Assembly (NCBI GenBank): GCA_964651515.1
Contig: CAZYYB010000001.1
Location: forward strand, 40,548-104,547
DNA: 64,000 bases
Origin: BOG-1184 sp964651515
GTDB taxonomy: Bacteria > Fibrobacterota > Chitinivibrionia > Chitinivibrionales > Chitinispirillaceae
Direction of reading: 5' to 3'
The position numbers and the translations under genes are program-made. Below are positions 54,670-63,158 of the stretch, piece after piece. The notes beneath the pieces are model-generated. The model did not search any database, was not told where the DNA came from, and was given only the letters and a program-made list of their open reading frames with translations. Within the stretch, counting starts at the first letter, position 1. Each line of letters opens with the position of its first letter.

Positions 54670-56439
54670 TCAGACTTTTTCGCGAAGGATGCTTTTGAAG
54701 GCTCTCATGAGATAAGGAGATTTGGCTGATTCATCGGTGTTCCCCATATCCTGGATAAATTTAACAACACGGGGTTTGATTGGAAGCATATCTTCCGTAT
54801 CGAAGTTAATTTCAATGAGACAACTGGTTTTGTTCTCTTTGTAGTTTTTAAAAGCGGTAACAAGATTCAAATGCAGCGAAGCGATATCGGTAATCTTATA
54901 GAATTCTATGGAGAAAGATTCGGCCATTTTTGAAAGATCGGGCACATAAATATCGGTGCAATAACTCAGATCATTATATAAAATTCGCTGCGACCATTCT
55001 ACCATGCCATAGCTTTTATCCACAAAAATAATCCATATTATAGGAATTTCGTATTGGCGGGCCGTTGCGATTTCCATGCCATTCATCAAAAAAGAACCAT
55101 CTCCGCTAATTGAAATAACCATTTTTTGAGGGCTGGCAATCTTTGCGCCAATTACCCCGGAAACCCCCTGTCCCATGGTATAATTTCCAAAGAGGGCGGA
55201 ATAGCAATTCTCCCGCAGTCCGAGATGACGGTATGTGTTGAAATTATTCGCGCCCATATCACTGACGATAATGGTTTCACTATCAATTAAATCTGAAATT
55301 TCCTTATAAATTCTTGCCGGCCTTAAGGGGACAACCCCATCCTCCATGTCCTGCCATAACTTCCCGTTCTCCTTTATATATTCTTGATGAAAATTTTCAT
55401 CATAAAAAGGTAGAATTCCCCTGCATTTCATTTCTGTTATGAGAAATTCGATAATGAGACCCAGATCACCGCAGGTAGAGAGTTGAACGGGATAATTCCT
55501 TCCTATTTCTCGTGCATCGATGTCAATTTGGATTAATTTTTCGCCGAATAAATCGGGATCATATTTTATGGTCGTAAATTCACTGAACTCAAGTCCAATG
55601 GAAAGTATTAAATCGCTTTTTTTCACGAAATATTCGGCGGACCGGTGACCATAAATATCCAAAATGCCTGCAAAATAAGGCGAAAATTCATTAAAAAGCC
55701 CTTTTGCGCTTGCAGAGAGAACCGTAGGAATACCAAACATGTTACTTATTTCACGAATCAATGGTGAAACATTGGGATACCAGGCTCTATGTCCGATGAG
55801 AAGCACCGGTTTTTTGCTAATAGATAATTTATCCGCAATCGATTTGATTTTATCATGATCGATTAATCGTTCATCTGGCGCTCGATATTGATTAATACGG
55901 ACGGGGGAATACGGTATTTTTTTCTCCAAGAAATTCACCGGAATAAGCAAATGGACCGGTCCCTTTATTCCAGTCAATCCATTTCTAAATAAATCCTGAA
56001 TATAAGAGGCGATATTTTCCGGATGGATGCAGGTTATTGTTTTTTTCGTAATACATTTCATGATATCCGAGATCGAATATGAATTAGCATACCCGCTATC
56101 TTCCTGTAAAACATTTTTTCCTTGCAATTCAGTGGAGACGATCGGGGTAAGGATGAAGCAGGGAAGGTTGGATTTATAGAGTTCGGCAATGCCAGCAAGG
56201 AGATTCATGGCGCCCGGACCGGCCGTGGCCATGACCAGTGCCGGCTTTTGAGCGAATTTTGCATAGTGTCCCGCCATAAAAGCCGCGGCGCTTTCATGCT
56301 TAACAGAAATAAATTTTATCGAGGAATTTTTTAATGCCTTGAAAAAAGCGAGATAATGGGAACCCGTAATCCCGAAGGCATATTCGATGCCTTCCGCTTC
56401 CAGGCATTTCACAATTACATCCGCAACTTTCATTTCCAT
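54670..56439 (-). CDS. ThDP-dependent enzyme, acetolactate-synthase-like
   Basis: A 589-residue thiamine-diphosphate enzyme of the decarboxylase/carboligase superfamily. The N-terminal PYR domain (1-170) has the cofactor-activating Glu (VKHESAAAF, E49) and ATAGPGAMN. The central domain (about 195-340) and the C-terminal PP domain (370-560) follow, with ISGDGSFLMNG (444-454) as the Mg/ThDP motif. The usual closing NN of that motif is FVDKSYGM here (D474, K475). The substrate is not deducible. It sits 4 bp after the AMP-ligase gene, last in the ACP operon, so it could condense an aldehyde or acyl unit with a decarboxylated 2-oxoacid. The gene is visibly more AT-rich than its neighbours. The start at 56439 follows GGAGAGG. 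Confidence 0.85.
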   Translation of the reverse strand: MEMKVADVIVKCLEAEGIEYAFGITGSHYLAFFKALKNSSIKFISVKHESAAAFMAGHYAKFAQKPALVMATAGPGAMNLLAGIAELYKSNLPCFILTPIVSTELQGKNVLQEDSGYANSYSISDIMKCITKKTITCIHPENIASYIQDLFRNGLTGIKGPVHLLIPVNFLEKKIPYSPVRINQYRAPDERLIDHDKIKSIADKLSISKKPVLLIGHRAWYPNVSPLIREISNMFGIPTVLSASAKGLFNEFSPYFAGILDIYGHRSAEYFVKKSDLILSIGLEFSEFTTIKYDPDLFGEKLIQIDIDAREIGRNYPVQLSTCGDLGLIIEFLITEMKCRGILPFYDENFHQEYIKENGKLWQDMEDGVVPLRPARIYKEISDLIDSETIIVSDMGANNFNTYRHLGLRENCYSALFGNYTMGQGVSGVIGAKIASPQKMVISISGDGSFLMNGMEIATARQYEIPIIWIIFVDKSYGMVEWSQRILYNDLSYCTDIYVPDLSKMAESFSIEFYKITDIASLHLNLVTAFKNYKENKTSCLIEINFDTEDMLPIKPRVVKFIQDMGNTDESAKSPYLMRAFKSILREKV

Positions 56440-56443
56440 GGGG

Positions 56444-57805
56444 TCATTCCTCTCCAAAAGAAATGTTCTGGGGGATCTTATGGTGCCCGATCGAGTTCGC
56501 GCACCATTGCAAAAAGTCCTTTTTCGATTCATCGGTACGATGTTTCAGCGTTATTCTTGCTTTAATCCGGTCGCCGGTTAAGGGGTCATAATCACTCCGG
56601 AGCTCGGCATTTTCGACATTTTCATTCCTCATCATGAGGCGCCGTACCTCTTCGGGATAAACCTTTTTTCCGGCGACATTGAACATGTTTTTCTTGACAC
56701 CGAGAAAGAATACGTTGCCGTCGGGGTCCAGGGTGCCGTAATCGCCGGTATGCAGCCAGCCGCCTTCCAGGGCATGTGCCGTCGCCTCGGGATACTTGAA
56801 ATATCCCTTCATGACATTGCCGCCCCTGAAGCAGATTTCACCTTTTTCTCCACAGGGAAGATCCCGGCCGGATGCGTCGGTAATCTTTACCCGATAATCG
56901 ACCATTGGTAACCCGAGGGACGTTTTGTCGTACTTTTTGGTTTTGCATTGCCAGGTACATACCGGCGAGGCTTCGGTGAGCCCGTATCCCTCATAGAGGG
57001 GAATATGCAATCTGGATTCAAACCGGTCACGGAGGGAGGAGGGCGATTTATATCCCCCGCTGATCATCGAATAAACCCGGCGTCCGATCTCGTGAATGGC
57101 GGCCGATTTGCTGAGAAGGTAATACATCAGGGGGACGCTGTAAATATGGGAAACACCGTACTGAAGAAGGTCCCGGGCCAGGGTCGCCGTTTTTTGCATA
57201 TCCGAAATGTCGCAGATCAGGAAAGACCCGCCGGCAACCAGAGGGGACAGTGCTCCGTTTTGAAAGCCGAATAAATGGTGGAGGGGCAGTATCGAACAGG
57301 AGACGGACGATTCATCCGTCCGGTTTTCATTGGCGATCGCCAGCGCATTCGACAGGACATTTGCATGAGTCAGCATTGCCGCTTTCGCGTACCCGTCTTC
57401 CGCCGCCGTATAGAGCATGATGCATACGTCGTCGAGCTGCGAAACCAGCGCCGGTTCCATGCGGAAATCGGTGAAGGCGAACTCTCTTGCGAAATCGAAC
57501 TCGATCGAAGCGTCGTCGATCCGCACAACGGCGGACGGCTGGGTGTCGGCGAGCATCTCTTCGTATTCGAGCGTGCCGGTTTTCGGATCGACGAGCAGGC
57601 AGGTCCGGCCGGATTTAAGTATGCCCAGGAATGCGATGACGGTCTTTATATGGTTAGGGGCGAGAAGATAAACGATGGGGGAGTTGGAACGGCAGCGGTC
57701 GTCGAGGTGGTGCGCGACGGAATCGACGGTTTTTTCAAGATATCCGGATGCAAAAACCTCATTGCGGAAGATAACACGATTGAAACGGATACGGTCGGTA
57801 AGCAT
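56444..57805 (-). CDS. AMP-dependent ligase-like protein lacking its A10 lysine
   Basis: A 453-residue ANL-superfamily protein. Core motifs: an A3-like loop LYTAAEDGYAKAAMLTH (131-147), degenerate where the norm is TSGTTGxPKG; YEGYGLTEASP (271-281); and GGWLHTGDYG (348-357). The hinge region reads GVKKNMFNVAGKKVYPEEV (369-387), with Val where the usual Arg of GRxK sits. The protein ends at HHKIPQNISFGEE, about 20 residues before the PRTxxGK motif whose lysine catalyses adenylation. Expected role: loading an acid onto the adjacent carrier protein. Either the missing lysine is supplied otherwise or only one half-reaction is retained. About 60 bp after the ACP gene. Confidence 0.82.
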   Translation of the reverse strand: MLTDRIRFNRVIFRNEVFASGYLEKTVDSVAHHLDDRCRSNSPIVYLLAPNHIKTVIAFLGILKSGRTCLLVDPKTGTLEYEEMLADTQPSAVVRIDDASIEFDFAREFAFTDFRMEPALVSQLDDVCIMLYTAAEDGYAKAAMLTHANVLSNALAIANENRTDESSVSCSILPLHHLFGFQNGALSPLVAGGSFLICDISDMQKTATLARDLLQYGVSHIYSVPLMYYLLSKSAAIHEIGRRVYSMISGGYKSPSSLRDRFESRLHIPLYEGYGLTEASPVCTWQCKTKKYDKTSLGLPMVDYRVKITDASGRDLPCGEKGEICFRGGNVMKGYFKYPEATAHALEGGWLHTGDYGTLDPDGNVFFLGVKKNMFNVAGKKVYPEEVRRLMMRNENVENAELRSDYDPLTGDRIKARITLKHRTDESKKDFLQWCANSIGHHKIPQNISFGEE

Positions 57806-57863
57806 GGTTATATCGATCGGGGCGTCGGGATGGTCGGTCGGTTCATTGCAACGGTGATTCCGG

Positions 57864-58109
57864 TCAGCCCGGCATGGATGTTTCCTGTATCAACCGCAGC
57901 AGATTGCTGAGCGTCGGATTTTCCATGAAGCTCAACGGCAGTTCAACGCCGAATTCCTGTTCGATTCCCGCCGCAATACCGACGAGCACCATGGAATCGA
58001 CGGGAATCTGATCGAAGATGGATCGGTCCGGATCGATTGCCCTGACATCGACGTCGAAATCCCGGTCGAGGAGCGCAAATAATTTTTCCTTTATCGCCGT
58101 ATCGGTCAT
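57864..58109 (-). CDS. stand-alone acyl carrier protein
   Basis: An 81-residue four-helix carrier. The phosphopantetheine site is S39 in IPVDSMVLVG (DSM rather than the fatty-acid DSL), followed by an acidic helix with EFGVELPLSF. This resembles dedicated carriers of secondary-metabolite pathways more than the housekeeping AcpP. The chosen ATG lies 4 bases after the stop of the upstream reductase gene; an ATG six codons upstream is possible and would overlap it. It sits between the AAR-like reductase and the AMP-ligase, so these three probably work on the same acyl chain. Confidence 0.88.
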   Translation of the reverse strand: MTDTAIKEKLFALLDRDFDVDVRAIDPDRSIFDQIPVDSMVLVGIAAGIEQEFGVELPLSFMENPTLSNLLRLIQETSMPG

Positions 58110-58113
58110 GGAT

Positions 58114-59172
58114 TCATCGGTCTCCATCGAAAAAAGACTCTTTCCCGCAGGAATAGGCCGGCGGAATATGACTGCGCGCAAGCTCATTGGAATATAATTG
58201 AATTTTTTCTCGGGTGATTTTCCCTCTGCCCAGTGACGGCGGAAGTTCGGGGTTGAGCGTCATCAGGATCCCTTCGGTCATGCAGCCGTAGAGGTGATCC
58301 GGAGCGGCCAGGCCGATGTCGAAGCCGGGATCGACCGGTACGGGAAGTTTTGCGATGCCGCCATGATACAGGAAAGTATCGGAGTGCTGCCCGTCGTCGA
58401 ATTTGACATTAAGCGGAGCCGATGCATCGCAGACGATGGTACCGGGTTTGAAATCCCCGCGGCTGAAGAGCGGCTGATAGGCGCTCGTCACGAAGACCAC
58501 CACATCGGCCTTCTTTATGGCGTCATTGTTGTCGGTGGTGACCTCTATGCCGCAGGAAAACTCGCTTTTATGGGCGGCGGCAAACTGCTCGAGCATCACC
58601 CGGTTCCGCGCGCTGAGAATCATATGCCGGACTTTGTCCCCGAACCACAGCGAAACGCCGCCGCCGATATCGCCCGAGGCGCCGATTATCGCGAGGGAGA
58701 CCTCGGCGAGGTCTCGTTTCCTGCGGGCCAGGATCTCTTCGACGGAACGGACGATGAGGGCGGCAGTCGTGGTATTGCCGGAGGTAAGGGCGATGCCGTG
58801 GCGGCGGGCAATTTCCTCCTCTTTCCCCTGGAGAACGATGGACGTGAATGCGCCCAGCGCCGCGGCGGAGCACCCCGCGGCGGCGGCGATGGCAATGGCC
58901 TGTTCGACCTTATCAATCACCGTCTTGAGACTGATATCCCGCATTTCCGGCAGGAAAGGTACCATGACCAGGATACCGTCCGCGAAGAGCTTGCCGTCAA
59001 AGGAGATATCGGTCCAGGAGCTTGCTTTATAAGATGGCGTCCACTCGAACAGTTTCAGGATCAGCTCGTCGCGGAAGGTTTTCCCGGGCTTGAGAAAATT
59101 GATATATGCCCGGTAGAGCGGCATATCGAGCGGATGGCCGATGAGGGCGAACTTCGGTTTGGAGTCGGTCAT
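58114..59172 (-). CDS. acyl-ACP reductase homologue (cyanobacterial AAR-like)
   Basis: A 352-residue reductase resembling cyanobacterial long-chain acyl-ACP reductase. Shared features in order: an FALIGHP start, ALGAFTSIV (AAR ALGGFTSII), TSGNTTTAALIVRSVEE (TTGNTHTAYVICRQVE), the NADPH Rossmann loop IIGASGDIGGGV (162-173; AAR VVGATGDIGSAV), LSARNR, and YGCMTEGIL (295-303) aligned with FACFAEAML, so C297 corresponds to the active-site Cys294 of Synechococcus AAR. It also has the terminal GRGKITREKI. AAR reduces acyl-ACP to fatty aldehyde. The neighbour is an ACP gene 4 bp on, supporting a carrier-bound substrate. Shikimate dehydrogenase-like annotation is the likely automatic alternative. Confidence 0.78.
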   Translation of the reverse strand: MTDSKPKFALIGHPLDMPLYRAYINFLKPGKTFRDELILKLFEWTPSYKASSWTDISFDGKLFADGILVMVPFLPEMRDISLKTVIDKVEQAIAIAAAAGCSAAALGAFTSIVLQGKEEEIARRHGIALTSGNTTTAALIVRSVEEILARRKRDLAEVSLAIIGASGDIGGGVSLWFGDKVRHMILSARNRVMLEQFAAAHKSEFSCGIEVTTDNNDAIKKADVVVFVTSAYQPLFSRGDFKPGTIVCDASAPLNVKFDDGQHSDTFLYHGGIAKLPVPVDPGFDIGLAAPDHLYGCMTEGILMTLNPELPPSLGRGKITREKIQLYSNELARSHIPPAYSCGKESFFDGDR

Positions 59173-59328
59173 AGGGTGGTTGCACTTGGGAAAAAGATGA
59201 GGAGATGGAAAAACCGCCCTTTGCAATAAGATTCGGTCGAATCGTTCCGCTGTCGCTTTTTAACGGCGGCAGTCTGAAAACCAATCATCGATAGTGGTTG
59301 CAGAATTAGAATAACCCCGCCTGTATAA

Positions 59329-60351
59329 TTATTCCTGCACCATCCTGATTTTTCCGCGCATCCACCGGTACTGATCGTCGTTCAAATGGTTGGAGAAGCG
59401 GATCTGAACGGTATTCCGGCCCTGGTCCCGGACGACCTCTTTGAGTGGAAAAGCCGTATTGCCCACCGTGAATGTTTCCATTGCCGGCAGGGAGGCTCCT
59501 TCCGCGGAAAAGCACAAACCGTCCCTGGTCAGGTCGAGGAGCTGGATCGGTACGACCTCGTCTCCGAAAACGAGCGCCTCCTGCGGGGCGGAATCCGATG
59601 AGGTTAACCTTCCGCTGGCCAGCGTCAGCCGCGAAAGCAGAGCTTTAAGAAGATCCCCCTCGATGGGCTTGCGGAAAACGAAGTGACAGCGATTCTGTGG
59701 TTCGCTTGCATAAACGGCTTCGACGTCGAGAACGGTATCGGCAAGGCATATCTGGCCGTTTTTCGCGATGTCCGGTGCGAAGTGGGTCATCATGCCTCCT
59801 GCGGAAAAATTAATCAGGAACAGGCTCACGGGCCGATTATTCAGCATGCATGCGTGATTTTTACCTATCGCGTGCCGGGGGTACCGTCTTTCATCATGGG
59901 CTTTCGAGCAGAGCTCTTTTTTTACGGCGTCCATCATTTTGTCGATGTTGCTCTTCATCTTATCGTGCAGGATGCGGCCGAGGACCTCTTCGATAACCGG
60001 AATGCCGAGGTTGTACTGAATTTCGAAGCGAATACTGATTCCGGAATCGACACAGTCCTTAATGCTCCAATGGCCGTTAATGTTATCGAAATCCCCCTCA
60101 ATTGACTTGAAGATGATTTCGTAATTTCCGGCATTGAAGAAATCTTTTTCAACCCAGGTGAGCGGGGCCTCCTCGACCGAGATAAACCATTGCGAAGTAC
60201 CTTCTTCGCCGTCGCGGCCGGTGATCTCGACCTTGTCGATATTGTCCATGATCTGCGGGTAGCGGGAATAATCGCTGATGATGTTCCAGGCGTTTTCCTT
60301 GCGGAAATAACCATCCAGGATCGCTTCGGTTGAGACTTTTTCGAAAGCCAT
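59329..60351 (-). CDS. SRPBCC-PilZ-PilZ protein
   Basis: A 340-residue soluble protein. Residues 1-148 are a START/polyketide-cyclase-like SRPBCC domain (AWNIISDYSRYPQIMDNIDKV opening, long C-terminal helix RILHDKMKSNIDKMMDAVKKEL) with a hydrophobic ligand cavity. Residues about 153-235 form a PilZ domain with both c-di-GMP motifs, RRYPR (155-159) and NFSAGG (181-186). Residues about 258-336 look like a second, degenerate PilZ (DLTRDG, 273-278) without RxxxR. It lies 157 bp upstream of the reductase gene on the same strand. It could sense a lipid-like product and c-di-GMP together. The combination is rare. Confidence 0.8.
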   Translation of the reverse strand: MAFEKVSTEAILDGYFRKENAWNIISDYSRYPQIMDNIDKVEITGRDGEEGTSQWFISVEEAPLTWVEKDFFNAGNYEIIFKSIEGDFDNINGHWSIKDCVDSGISIRFEIQYNLGIPVIEEVLGRILHDKMKSNIDKMMDAVKKELCSKAHDERRYPRHAIGKNHACMLNNRPVSLFLINFSAGGMMTHFAPDIAKNGQICLADTVLDVEAVYASEPQNRCHFVFRKPIEGDLLKALLSRLTLASGRLTSSDSAPQEALVFGDEVVPIQLLDLTRDGLCFSAEGASLPAMETFTVGNTAFPLKEVVRDQGRNTVQIRFSNHLNDDQYRWMRGKIRMVQE

Positions 60352-60542
60352 GGTATTCTCCCGCCAAAAAGGGTTTCGCTCGCAGAGGAGGATGACGGTA
60401 CTGCGGGATGCCGTTGTTCCTGTGCGATTCCGCTATTCAATTACCGGCAGGAAAAATATAATTAATTGACCGTGAAAAAAAAATACAATTTTCATTGCGG
60501 TAATAATTGCCCGGGAACGCCGGGATGGAGCAGGCGAGTTTG

Positions 60543-61649
60543 TCAGGGAATGAAGTTTTTAACCGTATAATGGAAGGTAGTCGCGGGTATGGTTTCGTCA
60601 CAGGTGATCCAGATTCGTCCCGCCATTGCCTCGACCGCCATTTTAGCGAAGGTGAGCCCCAGGCCGAAATTTTTAAACCCTGCCTGGCTGGCGGCGACCT
60701 GAACGCTTGAAAATTTGTTGAATATCGCTTCCCGCGCCGGCGCTTCGATAAAAGAGCCGGTATTGGTGACGCTGGTGGATAGATAGCCGTCCTGGTTCTC
60801 TGAAAACGCCACCTCGATGGTCGAGTGGTCCGCTGCAAAACGGAGAGCATTGCCGACAATGTTGACCAGCACCCTGCCGAACATATCCTTATCGGTTGTA
60901 ACGATGCGATCCCCAGCGCCGTGATAATCGATCGAAATATTGATATCGGCGTCAGGAGCAATCGGATGGAGAAAGATCGCGAGCGCCTTTTCGACCTCGC
61001 CCTGCAGGACGAAGGGTTCATTGCGCGTGAAAACCGCCCCGCTCTCAAATTTTGAAATGCTCACGATATTATTGATCATCATCAGGATCTGATCGGTGGC
61101 TCGCTCCGCCTGGCAGAATCCTGTTTTCTGCAGGTCCGAGAGCCCTTCGTCCGGCAGGGACATGCGCAGCAATTCGATGCCGCCGGTGATCCCCTGCAGC
61201 GGATTCTTTAAATCGTGGAACAGGATGCCGAGATAGAGGTCATTGAGCTGAAGGTTCTTTTTCCGTTCGATCGCACCACTTGCTTTAGCGATAAAAACCT
61301 TCTCCTCAAACGGCTTGGTCATATAATCGTATGCCCCCCGCCGCATGCACTCGAGGCCGATTTCCAGTTTTTCCTCCGAGGTAAACATGATCACCTGGAC
61401 GTAGTTGTTTTTTTCCTTGATAATAGACAATAATTCGATCCCGCTCATCGCGTGGCCGAGGTTGATATCGAGCAATATGATGTCGAGATCGGGATTTTTC
61501 TCGAGATAATTTACCGCACGCAGGGGATTTTGTTCGAAGGTGGCATCGAAACCGAGGAATTGAAGCAGTTCCGAAATGCTCTTCCCTATCAGATAATCAT
61601 CATCGACGATGAGTACCCGACCCGGGGCGGCTTGAGCGGCAAGGTGCAA
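60543..61649 (-). CDS. response regulator-histidine kinase hybrid
   Basis: A 368-residue cytosolic protein. An N-terminal receiver (about 8-125) has the acidic pocket VDDD (15-18), phospho-Asp D61 in ILLDINL and K112 in TKPF. A histidine kinase follows with H145 in LFHDLKNPLQG, N-box NIVGNALRF and GLGLTFAK. There is no sensor or output domain, so it likely relays signals between partners. The TTG start at 61649 has GAGGAG 7-8 bases upstream. It is first in the minus-strand run that includes the AAR/ACP genes; no DNA-binding regulator is nearby. Confidence 0.9.
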   Translation of the reverse strand: MHLAAQAAPGRVLIVDDDYLIGKSISELLQFLGFDATFEQNPLRAVNYLEKNPDLDIILLDINLGHAMSGIELLSIIKEKNNYVQVIMFTSEEKLEIGLECMRRGAYDYMTKPFEEKVFIAKASGAIERKKNLQLNDLYLGILFHDLKNPLQGITGGIELLRMSLPDEGLSDLQKTGFCQAERATDQILMMINNIVSISKFESGAVFTRNEPFVLQGEVEKALAIFLHPIAPDADINISIDYHGAGDRIVTTDKDMFGRVLVNIVGNALRFAADHSTIEVAFSENQDGYLSTSVTNTGSFIEAPAREAIFNKFSSVQVAASQAGFKNFGLGLTFAKMAVEAMAGRIWITCDETIPATTFHYTVKNFIP

Positions 61650-61770
61650 AAGTGACTCCTCATTTGAAAAAATGCGGACAGGTTACCCAAATAATACCAC
61701 TATGTATTTTTCTCGGCAAGAACGATTTAAGCACTCAGGGCAGCTCTTCGGATCCGGGAACTACCGACCC

Positions 61771-63012
61771 ATGAACCAGAAATTATATACCATCCGGCAG
61801 CGTTTCAACCGGCCGCTATGCGAAAATGTCGCGGAGGCGGTCCGGCGGGAGTTCGCAAAGGTGAACCATTGCCTCCTGCCCGGTGCAAAGATTGCCGTTG
61901 CCGTGGGGAGCCGGGGCATTGCCGCTCTGGACCGCATCGTGAAGGCGGTCGTCGACGAGGCGACTCGAGCGGGCGCCCGGCCGTTTATCGTGCCGGCGAT
62001 GGGAAGTCACGGGGGAGGGTGCGCCGAGGGCCAGGCCGGGATTCTCGCCGAAGCGGGAATTACCGGGGAGACCATGGGTGCGCCGATTCGTTCATCCATG
62101 GAAGTCATTGAAGTAAGCGGAGATGACATCGGTCATCGCGTATTCATGGATCGCCTTGCCTTCGAATCGGACGGGGTAATTCTGATCAATCGCATCAAGC
62201 CGCACACCGATTTCCATGGTCGGTACGAGAGCGGCCTGGTAAAAATGGCGGTAATCGGACTGGGCAAGCATGCCGCGGCCGTTGAAATTCACTCCTTCGG
62301 GATTTCGGGACTCCTGGAGCGGATGCCGCTCTCTTTCAAAAAAATCCTGCCGACCGGAAAAATCCTGTTCGGGTTGGCGCTCGTCGAAAATGCCTACGAT
62401 CAAACGGCGCACATAGAGGCTATCCCTGCGGATCGGATTCCCGACCGGGAGCCGGAGCTTCTCGATATGGCGCGCCGGAACATGCCCCGGCTTCCCGTTG
62501 AGGACATCGATGTCCTGATCGTCGACCGCATGGGGAAAGAGATAAGCGGGGTTGGCCTTGATCCCAACATCATCGGCCGCATCGCCATCCGCGGACAGGA
62601 TGAACCGCTTTCCCCGCGCATTAAAGCGATTCTCGTTTCCGCACTCTCGCCGCATTCCTATGGGAACGCCATCGGCGTCGGGCTCGCGGATGTCATTACC
62701 AGGAAGCTCTACGATGCGGTCGATTTCGGCGCCATGTACGTCAATGTGGAGGCGAGTCTTTTCCTCGAGAGGGTAAAAATACCCTTCATCGCGGAATCCG
62801 ACGCACGGGGATTCGCCCTTGCGCTCCGTTCCTGCGGCAGGATTGCCCGCGGCGCAGAGCGTATCGTCCGCATCCGCGACACGCTGAACCTTGAGACCGT
62901 TCAGGTTTCGGAGGCGGTTCTTGCCGAGCTTGGAGGCACCGTGGAGGTGCTGAGCGGTGCGGTGCCTCTTTTTGATGATCGGGGAGAGTTGCTGGGGCTG
63001 CCGGAGGAGTGA
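61771..63012 (+). CDS. DUF2088/LarA-like domain protein
   Basis: A 413-residue protein of the lactate-racemase-domain (LarA N-terminal, DUF2088) superfamily. IAVAVGSRGIAALDRIVKAVV and PFIVPAMGSHGGG form the N-terminal nucleotide-like loops; VILINRIKPHTDF and GLVKMAVIGLGKHAAAVEIH are characteristic of the non-racemase subgroup. True LarA uses a nickel-pincer cofactor attached to Lys; whether this one does cannot be told. No larB, larC or larE is near. The ATG at 61771 fits the family start; about 33 upstream codons are non-homologous. Divergent from the REC-kinase gene. Confidence 0.75.
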   Translation: MNQKLYTIRQRFNRPLCENVAEAVRREFAKVNHCLLPGAKIAVAVGSRGIAALDRIVKAVVDEATRAGARPFIVPAMGSHGGGCAEGQAGILAEAGITGETMGAPIRSSMEVIEVSGDDIGHRVFMDRLAFESDGVILINRIKPHTDFHGRYESGLVKMAVIGLGKHAAAVEIHSFGISGLLERMPLSFKKILPTGKILFGLALVENAYDQTAHIEAIPADRIPDREPELLDMARRNMPRLPVEDIDVLIVDRMGKEISGVGLDPNIIGRIAIRGQDEPLSPRIKAILVSALSPHSYGNAIGVGLADVITRKLYDAVDFGAMYVNVEASLFLERVKIPFIAESDARGFALALRSCGRIARGAERIVRIRDTLNLETVQVSEAVLAELGGTVEVLSGAVPLFDDRGELLGLPEE

Positions 63013-63076
63013 TGAAAGGATGCTGCACGCGGGCGGTACGGCTTCGGCCGGCCAGACTCCTTCGACAATCCGCATC

Positions 63077-63094
63077 CTCTGCCTCCGGGCAGAG
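63077..63094 (+). terminator. stem-loop after DUF2088 gene
   Basis: CTCTGCC (63077-63083), loop TCCG, GGCAGAG (63088-63094), a perfect 7-bp stem 65 bp after the stop. There is no T-tract, so its strength as a terminator is uncertain. Confidence 0.4.
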
Positions 63095-63158
63095 CGGGGA
63101 GTGATCAACGGGTCACCCGGGGGCCGTGCACAATACTACTTTTTACTTAAGGAATTAC

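Noticed and set aside
58114..59172. Shikimate dehydrogenase
   Set aside because: It shares only a Rossmann fold; the ALGAFTSI, TSGNTTTA and YGCMTEG blocks fit acyl-ACP reductase, not the shikimate-binding motifs.
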